Source: Faecalicatena fissicatena
GTDB lineage: Bacteria > Bacillota > Clostridia > Lachnospirales > Lachnospiraceae
Direction of reading: 5' to 3'
Length of the DNA stretch: 64,000 bases
NCBI GenBank assembly: GCA_001028025.1
Contig: LDAQ01000100.1
Span: 1 to 64,000, forward strand
Part shown: positions 18,857 to 27,129 of the stretch, one piece after another
How positions within the stretch are numbered: position 1 is the first letter of the stretch
How the letters are laid out: every line of letters begins with the position of its first letter
Notes under the pieces: generated by a model
What the model was told of the DNA's origin: nothing
Database searches by the model: none
Seen by the model: only the letters and a program-made list of their open reading frames with translations
Program-made: the position numbers and the translations under genes

Positions 18857-19480
18857 ATGAACTGGACCGATAACGTTGTTATGAGGGCACTAGGCCGGGT
18901 ATGTGATTTTATGCTGCTGAACATCATGTGGATTATATGCTCCATTCCGATTATCACAATTGGGGCATCGACAACCGCTCTGTACACCGTGATGCTGAAA
19001 CTGGTAAAGAACGAAGAAGGCTATATTGTAAAAGGATTTTTAGGTGCATTTAAGGAGAACTTCAAAAAAAGTACTATAATGTGGCTGATCCTGCTGGCTG
19101 TTGGTATCATAATTGGCATCGATTTCCGTTTCTCAGCAGTCATGGAGTCGACAATGCGTACTGTATTTCAGAGTATCTTTTTAGTGCTTGGTGCAGTATG
19201 GCTGTGTATGGTGGTCTATGTCTTCCCTTTGACGGCACGTTATGAGAATACAATCAAGAATACGTTCAAAAACGCGGTGCTTTTATCCGTAGCCAAACTG
19301 CCGTATACAGTATTGATGCTTATCATCACTGCAGGCCCGGTTTTCATAACTTTGCTGAACACACGGAATCTGCTGATCGGCTTGGCAGTATGGATCATCA
19401 TCGGCGTGTCACTGGTTGCCTGGCTGAACTCATTCTTATTGCGTAAAGTTTTCGAAATATTTCATACAAACGAGAATTAA
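18857..19480 (+). CDS. YesL-family (DUF624) membrane protein
   Basis: A 207-residue membrane protein with about five hydrophobic segments. The opening block, MLLNIMWIICSIPIITIGAS then TTALYTVMLKLVKNEEGYI, is the signature of DUF624/YesL proteins that accompany sugar-uptake loci in Firmicutes. Function is not established; YesL is often found with YesM/YesN and CUT1 genes, but here the nearest such genes are over 9 kb away. The gene has its own promoter. Confidence 0.85.
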   Translation: MNWTDNVVMRALGRVCDFMLLNIMWIICSIPIITIGASTTALYTVMLKLVKNEEGYIVKGFLGAFKENFKKSTIMWLILLAVGIIIGIDFRFSAVMESTMRTVFQSIFLVLGAVWLCMVVYVFPLTARYENTIKNTFKNAVLLSVAKLPYTVLMLIITAGPVFITLLNTRNLLIGLAVWIIIGVSLVAWLNSFLLRKVFEIFHTNEN

Positions 19481-19493
19481 GAGAAAATGAAGA

Positions 19494-19516
19494 GCAAAGG
19501 GGTCAGACCCCTTTGC
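19494..19516. repeat. GGGGTCWGACCCC element, locus A
   Basis: A perfect 23-bp palindrome (GCAAA-GGGGTCAGACCCC-TTTGC). It ends one base before the AAGGAG ribosome binding site of xpt, so it may influence xpt translation. Confidence 0.9.
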
Positions 19517-19532
19517 AAAGGAGAGGAAAATA

Positions 19533-20117
19533 ATGAACTTTTTAGAGGAAAGAATTTTAAAAGACGGTATTGTGAAGGAAGGGAATGTGCTGAAGGTGGA
19601 CAGTTTTCTGAATCATCAGATGGATATTGATCTGTTTGATGAGATGGGGAAGGAATTCAGAAAACGTTTTGCGGATAAGCCGATTAATAAGATTCTGACC
19701 ATTGAGGCATCCGGTATTGGAATTGCCTGTATTGTGGCAAAGCACTTTAATGTTCCTGTTGTTTTTGCTAAAAAGTCTAAAAGCATTAACCTGGAAGGGG
19801 AGATGTATGTTGCTGAGGTGGAATCTTTTACTCACAAATGCAAGAACAATGTGATCGTTGCACAGAAGTTCCTCTCTCCTGATGATCATATCCTGATTAT
19901 CGATGACTTCCTGGCAAATGGATGTGCGCTTCAGGGCCTGATCCGGATTGTACAATCGGCTGGCGGTGCAGTGGAAGGAATTGGGATCGCCATTGAAAAA
20001 GGCTTCCAGTCCGGCGGACGCATGATCCGGAACCTGGGCTTCCAGCTGGAGTCTCTGGCGATTGTGGAGAGTATGGATGCAGAGAGCGGGACAATCAAAT
20101 TTCGTGAACAGCAGTAA
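19533..20117 (+). CDS. xpt: Xanthine phosphoribosyltransferase
   Basis: A 194-residue type I phosphoribosyltransferase that converts xanthine plus PRPP to XMP in purine salvage. The PRPP-binding loop is ILIIDDFLANGCALQGL (about residues 125-141), and the start MNFLEERILKDGIV is typical of Xpt. Length is standard. Unlike many Firmicute xpt genes, no purine riboswitch is possible in the 52-base gap upstream, which instead holds a GGGGTCAGACCCC palindrome. Confidence 0.95.
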   Translation: MNFLEERILKDGIVKEGNVLKVDSFLNHQMDIDLFDEMGKEFRKRFADKPINKILTIEASGIGIACIVAKHFNVPVVFAKKSKSINLEGEMYVAEVESFTHKCKNNVIVAQKFLSPDDHILIIDDFLANGCALQGLIRIVQSAGGAVEGIGIAIEKGFQSGGRMIRNLGFQLESLAIVESMDAESGTIKFREQQ

Positions 20118-20185
20118 TTGGATTTGTACAATAAAAGTGTTACAATAGTAACAGCAATGAGACAAAGCGGCAGAGGGATTCTATT

Positions 20186-20857
20186 TTGAATAGTCAATTT
20201 CAACCACCAGTATATGGGCTTGTCTTCGATATGGACGGGCTCATTTTCAATTCGGAAAGAGTCGTGCAGCGGTCCTGGGAATGGGCAGGAGCGGTGCTTG
20301 GCTATGAATGTTTCGGAGAACATATTTATAATACAATTGGATTTAACGTGAAACGCCGGGAAGAGTATTTCAAAGAAAATGTGGATCCGGATTTTCCAAT
20401 GGCGGATTTTACGGTGCTGACCCGCAAGGAGTATCAAAAGATTATAAGCGGAGAAGGGCTGGATATAAAACCAGGGGTTGTGGAACTCCTGGAATTTGCT
20501 GCAGAAAAGGATTTCCGGATTGCCCTTGCCACATCATCGCGAAGGGAACATGCCAGCACGCTTCTGAAAGAGCATGGACTCTGGAGATATTTTCATGGCG
20601 CAATATTTGGAGACATGGTAACTTCCAGTAAACCAAGCCCCGAGGTCTATCAGAAGGCCTGCCTGGAAATCGGGGTTGCCCCGGCTAATGCGGTGGCGCT
20701 GGAGGATGCGCCTTCAGGTATCAGGTCTGCGGTTTCTGCTGGGATGCGTGCCATTATGATACCGGACCTGGTAGAACCCGATGAGGAGATTCTGAATATG
20801 GTCTGGCATCGGTTTGATACACTTTTTGATGTTCTGAAGCTTTTGAACGAAGGATAA
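20186..20857 (+). CDS. HAD phosphatase, beta-PGM-like
   Basis: A 223-residue HAD hydrolase. Motif I is FDMDGLIFNSE (about residue 13), followed by the helical cap, motif II ATSSRREHAS, motif III KPSPEVY, and motif IV ALEDAPSGIRSA. This is the beta-phosphoglucomutase/sugar-phosphatase subgroup. The start is a TTG at 20186 behind AGAGGGA; no ATG is available at the right place. Substrate unknown. It is followed 16 bases later by the exonuclease gene. Confidence 0.85.
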   Translation: MNSQFQPPVYGLVFDMDGLIFNSERVVQRSWEWAGAVLGYECFGEHIYNTIGFNVKRREEYFKENVDPDFPMADFTVLTRKEYQKIISGEGLDIKPGVVELLEFAAEKDFRIALATSSRREHASTLLKEHGLWRYFHGAIFGDMVTSSKPSPEVYQKACLEIGVAPANAVALEDAPSGIRSAVSAGMRAIMIPDLVEPDEEILNMVWHRFDTLFDVLKLLNEG

Positions 20858-20873
20858 ATACAGGAGATACAGT

Positions 20874-21575
20874 ATGCTGAAATCATATATCGCATTTGAC
20901 CTGGAGACGACCGGGCTGAACCCGGAACAGAATGAAATCATAGAAATAGGCGCCCTGAAAGTGCGCGATGGAAAGGTGCAGGAGCGTTTTATGGAGTTTG
21001 TCCGCCCCACTGAGAATATCTCGCCGGTTGTTATGAATCTGACCGGAATTACCAATGAGATGGTGGCAGATGCCAGAAGCAGCAGGAATGTGATCCCGGA
21101 TTTTCTTGATTTCTGCGGGGATGATATTTTGATCGGGCATAATGTTATATTTGACTACAGTTTTGTGAAAATAGGAGCCATGGCAGAAGGCCTGGATTTT
21201 GAGCGTGCGGGAATTGATACGCTGAAGATTGCAAGAAAAGTACATAAAGATATGGAATCCAAAAGTCTGGGTTGCCTGTGTGATTACTACCATATAGAAA
21301 ATAATGCTGCCCACCGTGCCTACCATGATGCTCTTGCCACAGCCAAGTTATACCAGACGCTTGCCCATTATTTTGAGGCACAGGAGCCAAAGATTTTCCA
21401 GCCGGTCACACTGAGCTATAAGCAGAAAAAAGCCATGCCTGCTACTCCAAAGCAGATTGGGTTTTTAAAGAAACTGATGCTGAACAACGGGGTTCAAATG
21501 GAGTGGAACCCGGATACAATCACGAAAAATGAGGCGTCAAAAATGATTGATGATATAATCAACAAGCGGATCTGA
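20874..21575 (+). CDS. DnaQ-like 3'-5' exonuclease
   Basis: A 233-residue DEDDh exonuclease. ExoI is AFDLETTGL (Asp9 and Glu11), ExoII is IGHNVIFDYSF, and ExoIII is AHRAYHDALAT with the catalytic His and Asp. The domain fills about residues 1-170. The remaining ~60 residues (from KQIGFLKKLMLNNGV) form a small helical tail seen also in other Lachnospiraceae nucleases. It could act in proofreading, repair or RNA trimming; no polymerase domain is attached. Confidence 0.88.
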   Translation: MLKSYIAFDLETTGLNPEQNEIIEIGALKVRDGKVQERFMEFVRPTENISPVVMNLTGITNEMVADARSSRNVIPDFLDFCGDDILIGHNVIFDYSFVKIGAMAEGLDFERAGIDTLKIARKVHKDMESKSLGCLCDYYHIENNAAHRAYHDALATAKLYQTLAHYFEAQEPKIFQPVTLSYKQKKAMPATPKQIGFLKKLMLNNGVQMEWNPDTITKNEASKMIDDIINKRI

Positions 21576-21589
21576 AAACAGATCAGAAT

Positions 21590-21642
21590 AAAAAGCCTGC
21601 CCGGAAAGTTTCTGCATTTCCACGGTGGGCTTTTACTTTTTT
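21590..21642 (+). terminator. Probable terminator
   Basis: An imperfect stem (AAAAGCCTGCCCGG with CCACGGTGGGCTTTT) followed by a T-rich run. It separates the exonuclease gene from the next promoter. Confidence 0.6.
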
Positions 21643-21691
21643 ATCAGGATTTTAAACTACAAGAAAAATAATAATAATTCCTGTTTTTATG

Positions 21692-21720
21692 TTGACCCGG
21701 AAATTTTTAACAGCTATAAT
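21692..21720 (+). promoter_or_regulatory. Promoter of the glutamate synthase-like gene
   Basis: -35 TTGACC (21692-21697), 17-bp spacer, -10 TATAAT (21715-21720), near consensus. Confidence 0.85.
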
Positions 21721-21781
21721 ATAACTATTAACTGGAATCAGAGCGGCAGGGAAAAACAGAACGACAATTAGGAGGTATAAG

Positions 21782-23188
21782 ATGGCAAAGTTTAAATGTG
21801 GTGTGTGCGGTTTTATCTATGATGAGGAGAAGGAAGACGTGCCCTTTTCTGAAATAGCGGCCTGTCCGGTGTGCAGACAGCCGGTTCGTGTATTTGAGAA
21901 AGAAGGGGAGGAAGAGGAAAAGAAGGAACACGAGATCCCTTCGGTGGAAAAAGAAGTAGATCCTCTGGCGTATTCCCCCGAATTCTACCGGAAAGATGAT
22001 TCATGCCGGTATATGGAAGAGATTCATCAGATGGCAGTCAGCGGGAAGCCGATTATCGAGGCCATGGGTACAAAGATGCCGATGCCGGGCTGGGAGGATA
22101 TCCTGCTCCTGGGTGCGCAGCTCAATCCACCCCCGCTGGATGAACACGCCCCTGTAAATATAAAAACAGTGATCGGAAAAAATGCGGAAAAACCTATGGT
22201 TCTGGATGGCCCCGTGTACATATCCCACATGTCTTTCGGCGCCTTGTCCAGGGAAACAAAGATAGCACTCTCTAAGGGCTCTGCAATGGCGGGCACGGCA
22301 ATGTGCAGCGGAGAGGGCGGTATTCTCCCGGAAGAAATGGCGGCGGCACACAAGTATATATTTGAATATGTGCCGAATAAATACAGTGTGACCCCGGAAA
22401 ACCTGACGAATGCGGATGCCATTGAGCTGAAGATCGGCCAGGGAACCAAGCCCGGTATGGGCGGCCACCTGCCAGGCGGAAAAGTGACTCCGGAGATTGC
22501 CGCGGTCAGAAATAAGCCTTTGGGAAAGGACGTGATCAGTCCGTCCAAGTTTGAAGAGATCAACAGCAAAGAGGATTTGAAAGATCTGGTAGCACAGCTA
22601 AGGCTGGCTTCCGGCGGACGTCCGATCGGAGTAAAGATTGCGGCAGGCAGGATCGAAAAGGATCTGGAATTCTGTGTTTTTGCGGAGCCGGATTTTATAA
22701 CCATTGACGGAAGAGGCGGCGCCACAGGTGCAAGCCCGAGACTGATCCGGGACGCAACCAGCGTTCCTACGATATATGCACTTTACCGTGCGAAGAAGTA
22801 TCTGCGGGAAGTTGGAGCGGATGATATCAGCCTTGTGATCACAGGAGGCCTGCGGGTGTCCTCCGATTTTGCCAAGGCCATTGCGATGGGAGCGGATGCT
22901 GTTGCCGTTGCGTCTGCAGGACTGATTGCGGCAGCATGCCAGCAGTTCCGTATCTGCGGAAGCGGAAACTGCCCGGTAGGGGTTGCCACTCAGAACCCGG
23001 AGCTCAGGGAGCGTTTTAAGTCAGAGGCAGCGGCAAGAAGAGTTGGTAATTTCCTGAACTGCAGCTTTGAGGAATTAAGGACTTTTGCGCGGATAACAGG
23101 ACATGAAGATATTCACGATCTGAATGTGGATGATCTGTGTACGATCAGCAGAGAGATTTCTGAATATACGGATATCCCTCATGCCTGA
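21782..23188 (+). CDS. Rubredoxin-like/glutamate synthase FMN-domain fusion
   Basis: A 468-residue protein. Residues 1-40 form a rubredoxin-like ribbon with two Cys pairs (CGVC and CPVC). An acidic linker follows, then the FMN-binding glutamate synthase central domain (about 80-450), with PGMGGHLPGGKV, IDGRGGATGASP and ITGGLR strands and a [3Fe-4S] cluster motif CGSGNCPVGVATQ. It lacks the glutaminase domain, so it resembles the stand-alone GltS-like proteins of anaerobes. The rubredoxin part may pass electrons to FMN. The real substrate is unknown. Confidence 0.85.
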   Translation: MAKFKCGVCGFIYDEEKEDVPFSEIAACPVCRQPVRVFEKEGEEEEKKEHEIPSVEKEVDPLAYSPEFYRKDDSCRYMEEIHQMAVSGKPIIEAMGTKMPMPGWEDILLLGAQLNPPPLDEHAPVNIKTVIGKNAEKPMVLDGPVYISHMSFGALSRETKIALSKGSAMAGTAMCSGEGGILPEEMAAAHKYIFEYVPNKYSVTPENLTNADAIELKIGQGTKPGMGGHLPGGKVTPEIAAVRNKPLGKDVISPSKFEEINSKEDLKDLVAQLRLASGGRPIGVKIAAGRIEKDLEFCVFAEPDFITIDGRGGATGASPRLIRDATSVPTIYALYRAKKYLREVGADDISLVITGGLRVSSDFAKAIAMGADAVAVASAGLIAAACQQFRICGSGNCPVGVATQNPELRERFKSEAAARRVGNFLNCSFEELRTFARITGHEDIHDLNVDDLCTISREISEYTDIPHA

Positions 23189-23255
23189 TCTCTCCTGTGC
23201 ATTGCGGCGGGAAGAACAGTAAGACATAATATGAGCAGAGAGGAAGAGCATAAAA

Positions 23256-23822
23256 ATGAATGAAGATACACCAATCCGCAAACAGCTGTTTTCTATACCG
23301 AATCTGATGGGCTATTTTCGGATTCTGCTGATTCCGGTAATTGTATGGAGATATGTGACTGCGGAAACTGTGACAGATTATTATATAGCTGCGGTTATTA
23401 TAGGAATTTCCGGAATCACGGATTTCCTGGATGGTTTTGTGGCGCGCAGATTCCATATGATCACAAAGGTGGGAAAAGCGCTGGACCCCATAGCAGATAA
23501 GCTGACCCAGGGTGCGATTGTCCTGTCTTTATGCTTCCGCTATCCATATATGATTGCCTTGATGATTTTGTTTATTGTAAAAGAAGGGTTCATGGGCATT
23601 ATGGGGATTATTATGCTCCGGAGAGGGAAGATGCTGGATGGGGCAAAATGGTTCGGTAAGGTGTGTACGGCGGTGCTGTATGTTGTGATGTTTTTGCTGA
23701 TCCTCTTTCCTCAGCTTCCGGAAAGCGCGGTGAATGGAATGATCCTTCTGTGCGGGGCACTGATGCTGTATTCCTTTGTCGCCTATATTCCGGTTTTTCG
23801 GAAGATGGGGTGTGATTCATAA
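23256..23822 (+). CDS. CDP-alcohol phosphatidyltransferase
   Basis: A 188-residue membrane enzyme of phospholipid synthesis (PgsA or related). The active-site motif is complete: DGFVAR, then G and two Asp in GKALDPIAD (about residues 65-87), and about five membrane segments are visible. It starts with the usual NLMGYFRILLIPVI. The neighbouring DedA, GT4 and acyltransferase-like genes support a membrane lipid role. Whether the acceptor is glycerol-3-phosphate or another alcohol cannot be decided. Confidence 0.85.
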   Translation: MNEDTPIRKQLFSIPNLMGYFRILLIPVIVWRYVTAETVTDYYIAAVIIGISGITDFLDGFVARRFHMITKVGKALDPIADKLTQGAIVLSLCFRYPYMIALMILFIVKEGFMGIMGIIMLRRGKMLDGAKWFGKVCTAVLYVVMFLLILFPQLPESAVNGMILLCGALMLYSFVAYIPVFRKMGCDS

Positions 23823-23862
23823 AATCTTATAAACTCTTAAGAATTTCTTTTGGTTCTTATAC

Positions 23863-23912
23863 CAGCCTCCTTTAGAAATCTGTTTTATCCTATAAACAGC
23901 TAAAGGAGGCTG
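23863..23912 (+). promoter_or_regulatory. Hairpin that hides the dedA ribosome binding site
   Basis: CAGCCTCCTTTAG (23863-23875) is perfectly complementary to CTAAAGGAGGCTG (23900-23912), which contains the AAGGAGG of the next gene. A second stem CTGTTT/AAACAG (23880-23899) stacks inside. The start codon lies six bases after the hairpin. No T-tract follows. Confidence 0.8.
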
Positions 23913-23917
23913 TTTCT

Positions 23918-24427
23918 ATGAATATCCAGACATTAACTCAATATTTTCTTGAATATGGTGCCTTTTTTATCTACCTGATTGTCCTATTGGAATATATGAA
24001 TCTTCCGGGTTTCCCGGCAGGACTGATCATGCCGCTGGCAGGAATCTGGGCCGCAAAGGGCGACATCAGTTTTCCGATTGTAATGCTTTTGTCCGTTGCG
24101 GCAGGGCTGACTGGAAGCTGGATCCTGTATTTTCTCGGAAGGCTGGGCGGCTCGAAAGTGATGGGGTTCTATTTTAAAAAATTTCCGAAACATCAGGTTG
24201 TGATAGAGGAGAAGATGGAAATGCTGCGTGAGAAGGGATGCATCGGAGTATTTGTCAGCAAGCTGCTGCCCATGGTGCGGACGATCATATCGATACCGGC
24301 AGGGATGGTAAAGATGGATTTCCTGAAATATACGGTTAGTTCTACGGTTGGCATTTTCTTATGGAACCTGGTATTTGTCGGAGCCGGGTACTTTTTCGGA
24401 GATGCGGCAATTAAGCTGCTGGCATAG
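23918..24427 (+). CDS. DedA-family membrane protein
   Basis: A 169-residue membrane protein of the DedA/VTT family, linked in other bacteria to flipping of undecaprenyl-phosphate or phospholipids and to membrane homeostasis. The family motif appears as FVSKLLPMVRTIISIPAGM (about residues 110-128), and the early GxWAAKGDISFP and GSWILYFLGRLGG blocks are present. About four hydrophobic segments are seen. Its ribosome binding site lies in a 13-bp hairpin, which suggests translational control. Confidence 0.88.
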   Translation: MNIQTLTQYFLEYGAFFIYLIVLLEYMNLPGFPAGLIMPLAGIWAAKGDISFPIVMLLSVAAGLTGSWILYFLGRLGGSKVMGFYFKKFPKHQVVIEEKMEMLREKGCIGVFVSKLLPMVRTIISIPAGMVKMDFLKYTVSSTVGIFLWNLVFVGAGYFFGDAAIKLLA

Positions 24428-24489
24428 ACGAAGGCCCGGGAAGGCGCAGAGAGAAGGCAGATAAGATGCAGACAGAGGAGGAGCAAAGC

Positions 24490-25800
24490 ATGAAAATCGC
24501 AATGTTGACCAATAATTATAAACCTTTCGTAGGTGGGGTACCCATTTCCGTCGAAAGACAGGCCAGGGAACTTGCAAAACTAGGACATGAGGTGACAGTA
24601 TTTGCCCCCGAATATAAACAGACAGATGACGGACGGCTTCGGGAAGAGGAAGAAGGTCCGCAGGAAGGGCGCAGAGAGCGTGTAATCCGATATAAAACCA
24701 GCAGTAGAAAGATGGAAAACGGAATGGTTTATCCCAGGCTGGTCAGCAGAGAGATTATACAGGTATTTGAAAAAGAACAGTTTGACTGTATCCATGTGCA
24801 TCACCCAATGTTTGTTGGGACGATGGCATTATACCTGGGAAAGAAGTATGACTTGCCTGTGATATACACATACCATACAAAATACGAGGACTATCTTCAC
24901 TATATACGGCCGTTTCAGTCCATAGAGGAAAAAAGCGCCGTGAGCCAGAAGATATACCGCCTAGGAAAAGAAAGAGTAGTGCCGGGTTTTATGCGGTGGT
25001 TTACGAACCAGTGCGATCTGGTACTGGCTCCCACTTTCAGTATGCAGGAAGCCATGCGCAATGGAGGGACCAGGACCCCGACGGCAATATTTCCGACAGG
25101 ACTGGAGGATTCCTTTTATATCAGGGATGAAGAAAAATCCGCAGCAGTCAGAGCGCAGTATCTGCAGGGGCGGAAACATTTATTCTGTACAGTATCCCGC
25201 CTGGAGGAGGAGAAAAATCCCCGGTTTATGCTTCAGGGAATTACAAGGCTGAAAGAGCGGATGGAGGAATCATTCCGGGTGCTGTTTATCGGAGAGGGAA
25301 GTATGAGAGACGAACTCGAAAAGATGGCAGAGGAGCTTGGAATATCGGAGGAGACAGTGTTTGTAGGAAATGTAGATAATCAGGAAATGAAACATTTTCT
25401 GGGGGCCAGTGAATTGTTTTTATTCACATCTAAATCCGAGACACAGGGAATCGTATTAGTAGAAGCATTTGCAGCAGGTATTCCGGTTGTCGCTGTCAAT
25501 GCCACCGGTGTGGAGGACATTGTAGTGAACGGGAAAAACGGCTATGCCACGAGTGAAGATATAGAAGAGTGGTCTGCGAGAATTGTGGAAGCAATGCAGA
25601 ATGAGAACTATGAGAAGTTAAAAGTGCAGGCCGGGCTGACCGCATCGGGATTCAGATCATCCAGACTGGCCATATATGAAGAAATGCTGTATGCACAGTG
25701 TATAAATGAAAGAGAGAAAGAGGGATCAGCATATGAAAATGAGAGAAATCGGGCAGAACGTTTTGGGTCATCTATTTACAGGCTATTTAAAGCTTCTTGA
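24490..25800 (+). CDS. GT4-family glycosyltransferase
   Basis: A 436-residue GT-B fold transferase. The N-terminal half has NNYKPFVGGVPISVERQA and the HVHHPMF acceptor loop, and the C-terminal half has the ETQGIVLVE (EX7E) donor motif at about residues 317-325. It resembles diacylglycerol glucosyltransferases that make membrane glycolipids, in line with its lipid-gene neighbours. The ATG at 24490 follows GAGGAGGAG; an in-frame ATG at 24466 lacks one. The last ~22 codons overlap the next gene by 68 bp. Confidence 0.87.
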   Translation: MKIAMLTNNYKPFVGGVPISVERQARELAKLGHEVTVFAPEYKQTDDGRLREEEEGPQEGRRERVIRYKTSSRKMENGMVYPRLVSREIIQVFEKEQFDCIHVHHPMFVGTMALYLGKKYDLPVIYTYHTKYEDYLHYIRPFQSIEEKSAVSQKIYRLGKERVVPGFMRWFTNQCDLVLAPTFSMQEAMRNGGTRTPTAIFPTGLEDSFYIRDEEKSAAVRAQYLQGRKHLFCTVSRLEEEKNPRFMLQGITRLKERMEESFRVLFIGEGSMRDELEKMAEELGISEETVFVGNVDNQEMKHFLGASELFLFTSKSETQGIVLVEAFAAGIPVVAVNATGVEDIVVNGKNGYATSEDIEEWSARIVEAMQNENYEKLKVQAGLTASGFRSSRLAIYEEMLYAQCINEREKEGSAYENERNRAERFGSSIYRLFKAS

Positions 25801-26362
25801 AAAAACAGTCGTAATACAGTGGGCCGAAAATTCAATCAGCGGTGGCAGTCAGATCTTCGGATTCTGGCACGAGGACAGTTTCTTTATGAATATGGTGCTT
25901 TCAGAACTTTCCAAACAGACCAGTCCGGTGGATGTGATCGTGACTGCAGATACAAGAGGGGATTATATTCAGAAGATGATAGAGCGCAGCGGAGGACACG
26001 CGCTTAGAGTCCCGGACGGCTTTGCCAGCTTCAAAGCGCTCAAAATCATTATGCGGAACGCATATGAAAGAACCCGTTCCATCGCCGTTGCCCTTGACGG
26101 CCCGCTGGGTCCCAGACACGAACCGAAAAAACTGGCATTTTATCTGTCAGAACAGGCTGAAGAAGACTTTGTCGGGATATCTCTTTCCTATTCCGCAAAA
26201 CTCAGAATGACCTGGAGATGGGATAAATACGTGATTCCACTTCCATTTTCCACAGTGACAATCGCAGCCCATAACTACGGAGAAGTCAATAAAAAGAATA
26301 TTCCGGAACTTCCAACCGGTGCAAATATGCCGAAATGTGGTATACTGGTAAAAGAAATTTAA
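25733..26362 (+). CDS. DUF374 lysophospholipid acyltransferase-like protein
   Basis: A 209-residue protein with the GFWHEDSFFMNM motif (acyltransferase-type His) and ALDGPLGPRHEPKK, the marker of DUF374. Members are thought to be acyltransferases acting on lipid precursors. The ATG at 25733 follows AGAGGGA; an upstream in-frame ATG at 25706 is inside the previous gene and lacks a good site. The 68-bp overlap with the GT4 gene implies co-translation. Confidence 0.82.
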   Translation: MKMREIGQNVLGHLFTGYLKLLEKTVVIQWAENSISGGSQIFGFWHEDSFFMNMVLSELSKQTSPVDVIVTADTRGDYIQKMIERSGGHALRVPDGFASFKALKIIMRNAYERTRSIAVALDGPLGPRHEPKKLAFYLSEQAEEDFVGISLSYSAKLRMTWRWDKYVIPLPFSTVTIAAHNYGEVNKKNIPELPTGANMPKCGILVKEI

Positions 26363-26369
26363 AAGTTTA

Positions 26370-26404
26370 GGGGTCTGACCCCTATGCCAAAGGGGTCAGA
26401 CCCC
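26370..26404. repeat. GGGGTCWGACCCC element, locus B (pair)
   Basis: GGGGTCTGACCCC (26370-26382) and GGGGTCAGACCCC (26392-26404) are separated by nine bases. The two copies are complementary and can form one larger hairpin. Confidence 0.9.
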
Positions 26405-26430
26405 TTTGAAAAAAATATCAGGAGGAAGTT

Positions 26431-27129
26431 ATGGAAACAAATCATATATTAATCGTAGAGGACGACAAAGAAATCAGAGAAGGCGTACAGATTTATCTGC
26501 AAAGCCAGGGGTACAAGGTGTATCAGGCGGCGGATGGAGTGGAAGGCCTGGAAATTATGGAGAAGGAAGAGATCCATCTGGCAATCGTGGATGTGATGAT
26601 GCCAAGGATGGATGGAATCAGGATGACGATGAAGCTGAGGGAGAAGTATGATTTTCCGGTGATTATGCTTTCGGCGAAGTCTGAGGAAGTAGATAAAATT
26701 ATGGGGCTGAATATTGGTGCAGATGATTATGTGACGAAGCCATTTACGCCCATGGAACTAATGGCCAGGGTGAACTCACAGCTGAGGCGTTACCGCCGGT
26801 TTATGGAAAAACTGGAGCCCAAGGAAAATGTGCATGTAATCGGCGGTCTGGAGATCAATGAGGATCGGGTCGAAGTATTGGTGGACGGTAATCCGGTGAA
26901 AATGACACCGATTGAATATAAGATTTTACTGCTGCTGGCAAAGAATCCGGGGCGTGTTTTTTCTGCGGAAGAAATCTATGAAAGAGTATGGCAGGAAAAG
27001 GCAATAAGCACAGATACGATCATGGTACATGTGCGGAATATACGAGAGAAGATTGAGGTGGATCCAAAGAATCCAAAATATTTGAAGGTGGTGTGGGGAG
27101 TTGGATACAAAATTGAAAAGCAGTCGTAG
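26431..27129 (+). CDS. OmpR-family response regulator
   Basis: A 232-residue regulator. The receiver domain (1-120) has the acidic pair EDDKE (about 9-11), phospho-acceptor Asp in LAIVDVMMPRMDG (about 54) and Lys in DDYVTKPF. A winged helix follows (about 130-230) with LLLAKNPGRVFSAEEIYERV and VHVRNIREKIE. It overlaps the kinase gene by up to 29 bp. A paired palindrome lies just upstream, about 25 bases from the start. Confidence 0.93.
   Translation: METNHILIVEDDKEIREGVQIYLQSQGYKVYQAADGVEGLEIMEKEEIHLAIVDVMMPRMDGIRMTMKLREKYDFPVIMLSAKSEEVDKIMGLNIGADDYVTKPFTPMELMARVNSQLRRYRRFMEKLEPKENVHVIGGLEINEDRVEVLVDGNPVKMTPIEYKILLLLAKNPGRVFSAEEIYERVWQEKAISTDTIMVHVRNIREKIEVDPKNPKYLKVVWGVGYKIEKQS

Noticed and set aside
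19481..19532. Purine riboswitch expected upstream of xpt
   Set aside because: The gap is only 52 bases and holds a dispersed palindrome; there is no room for the aptamer.
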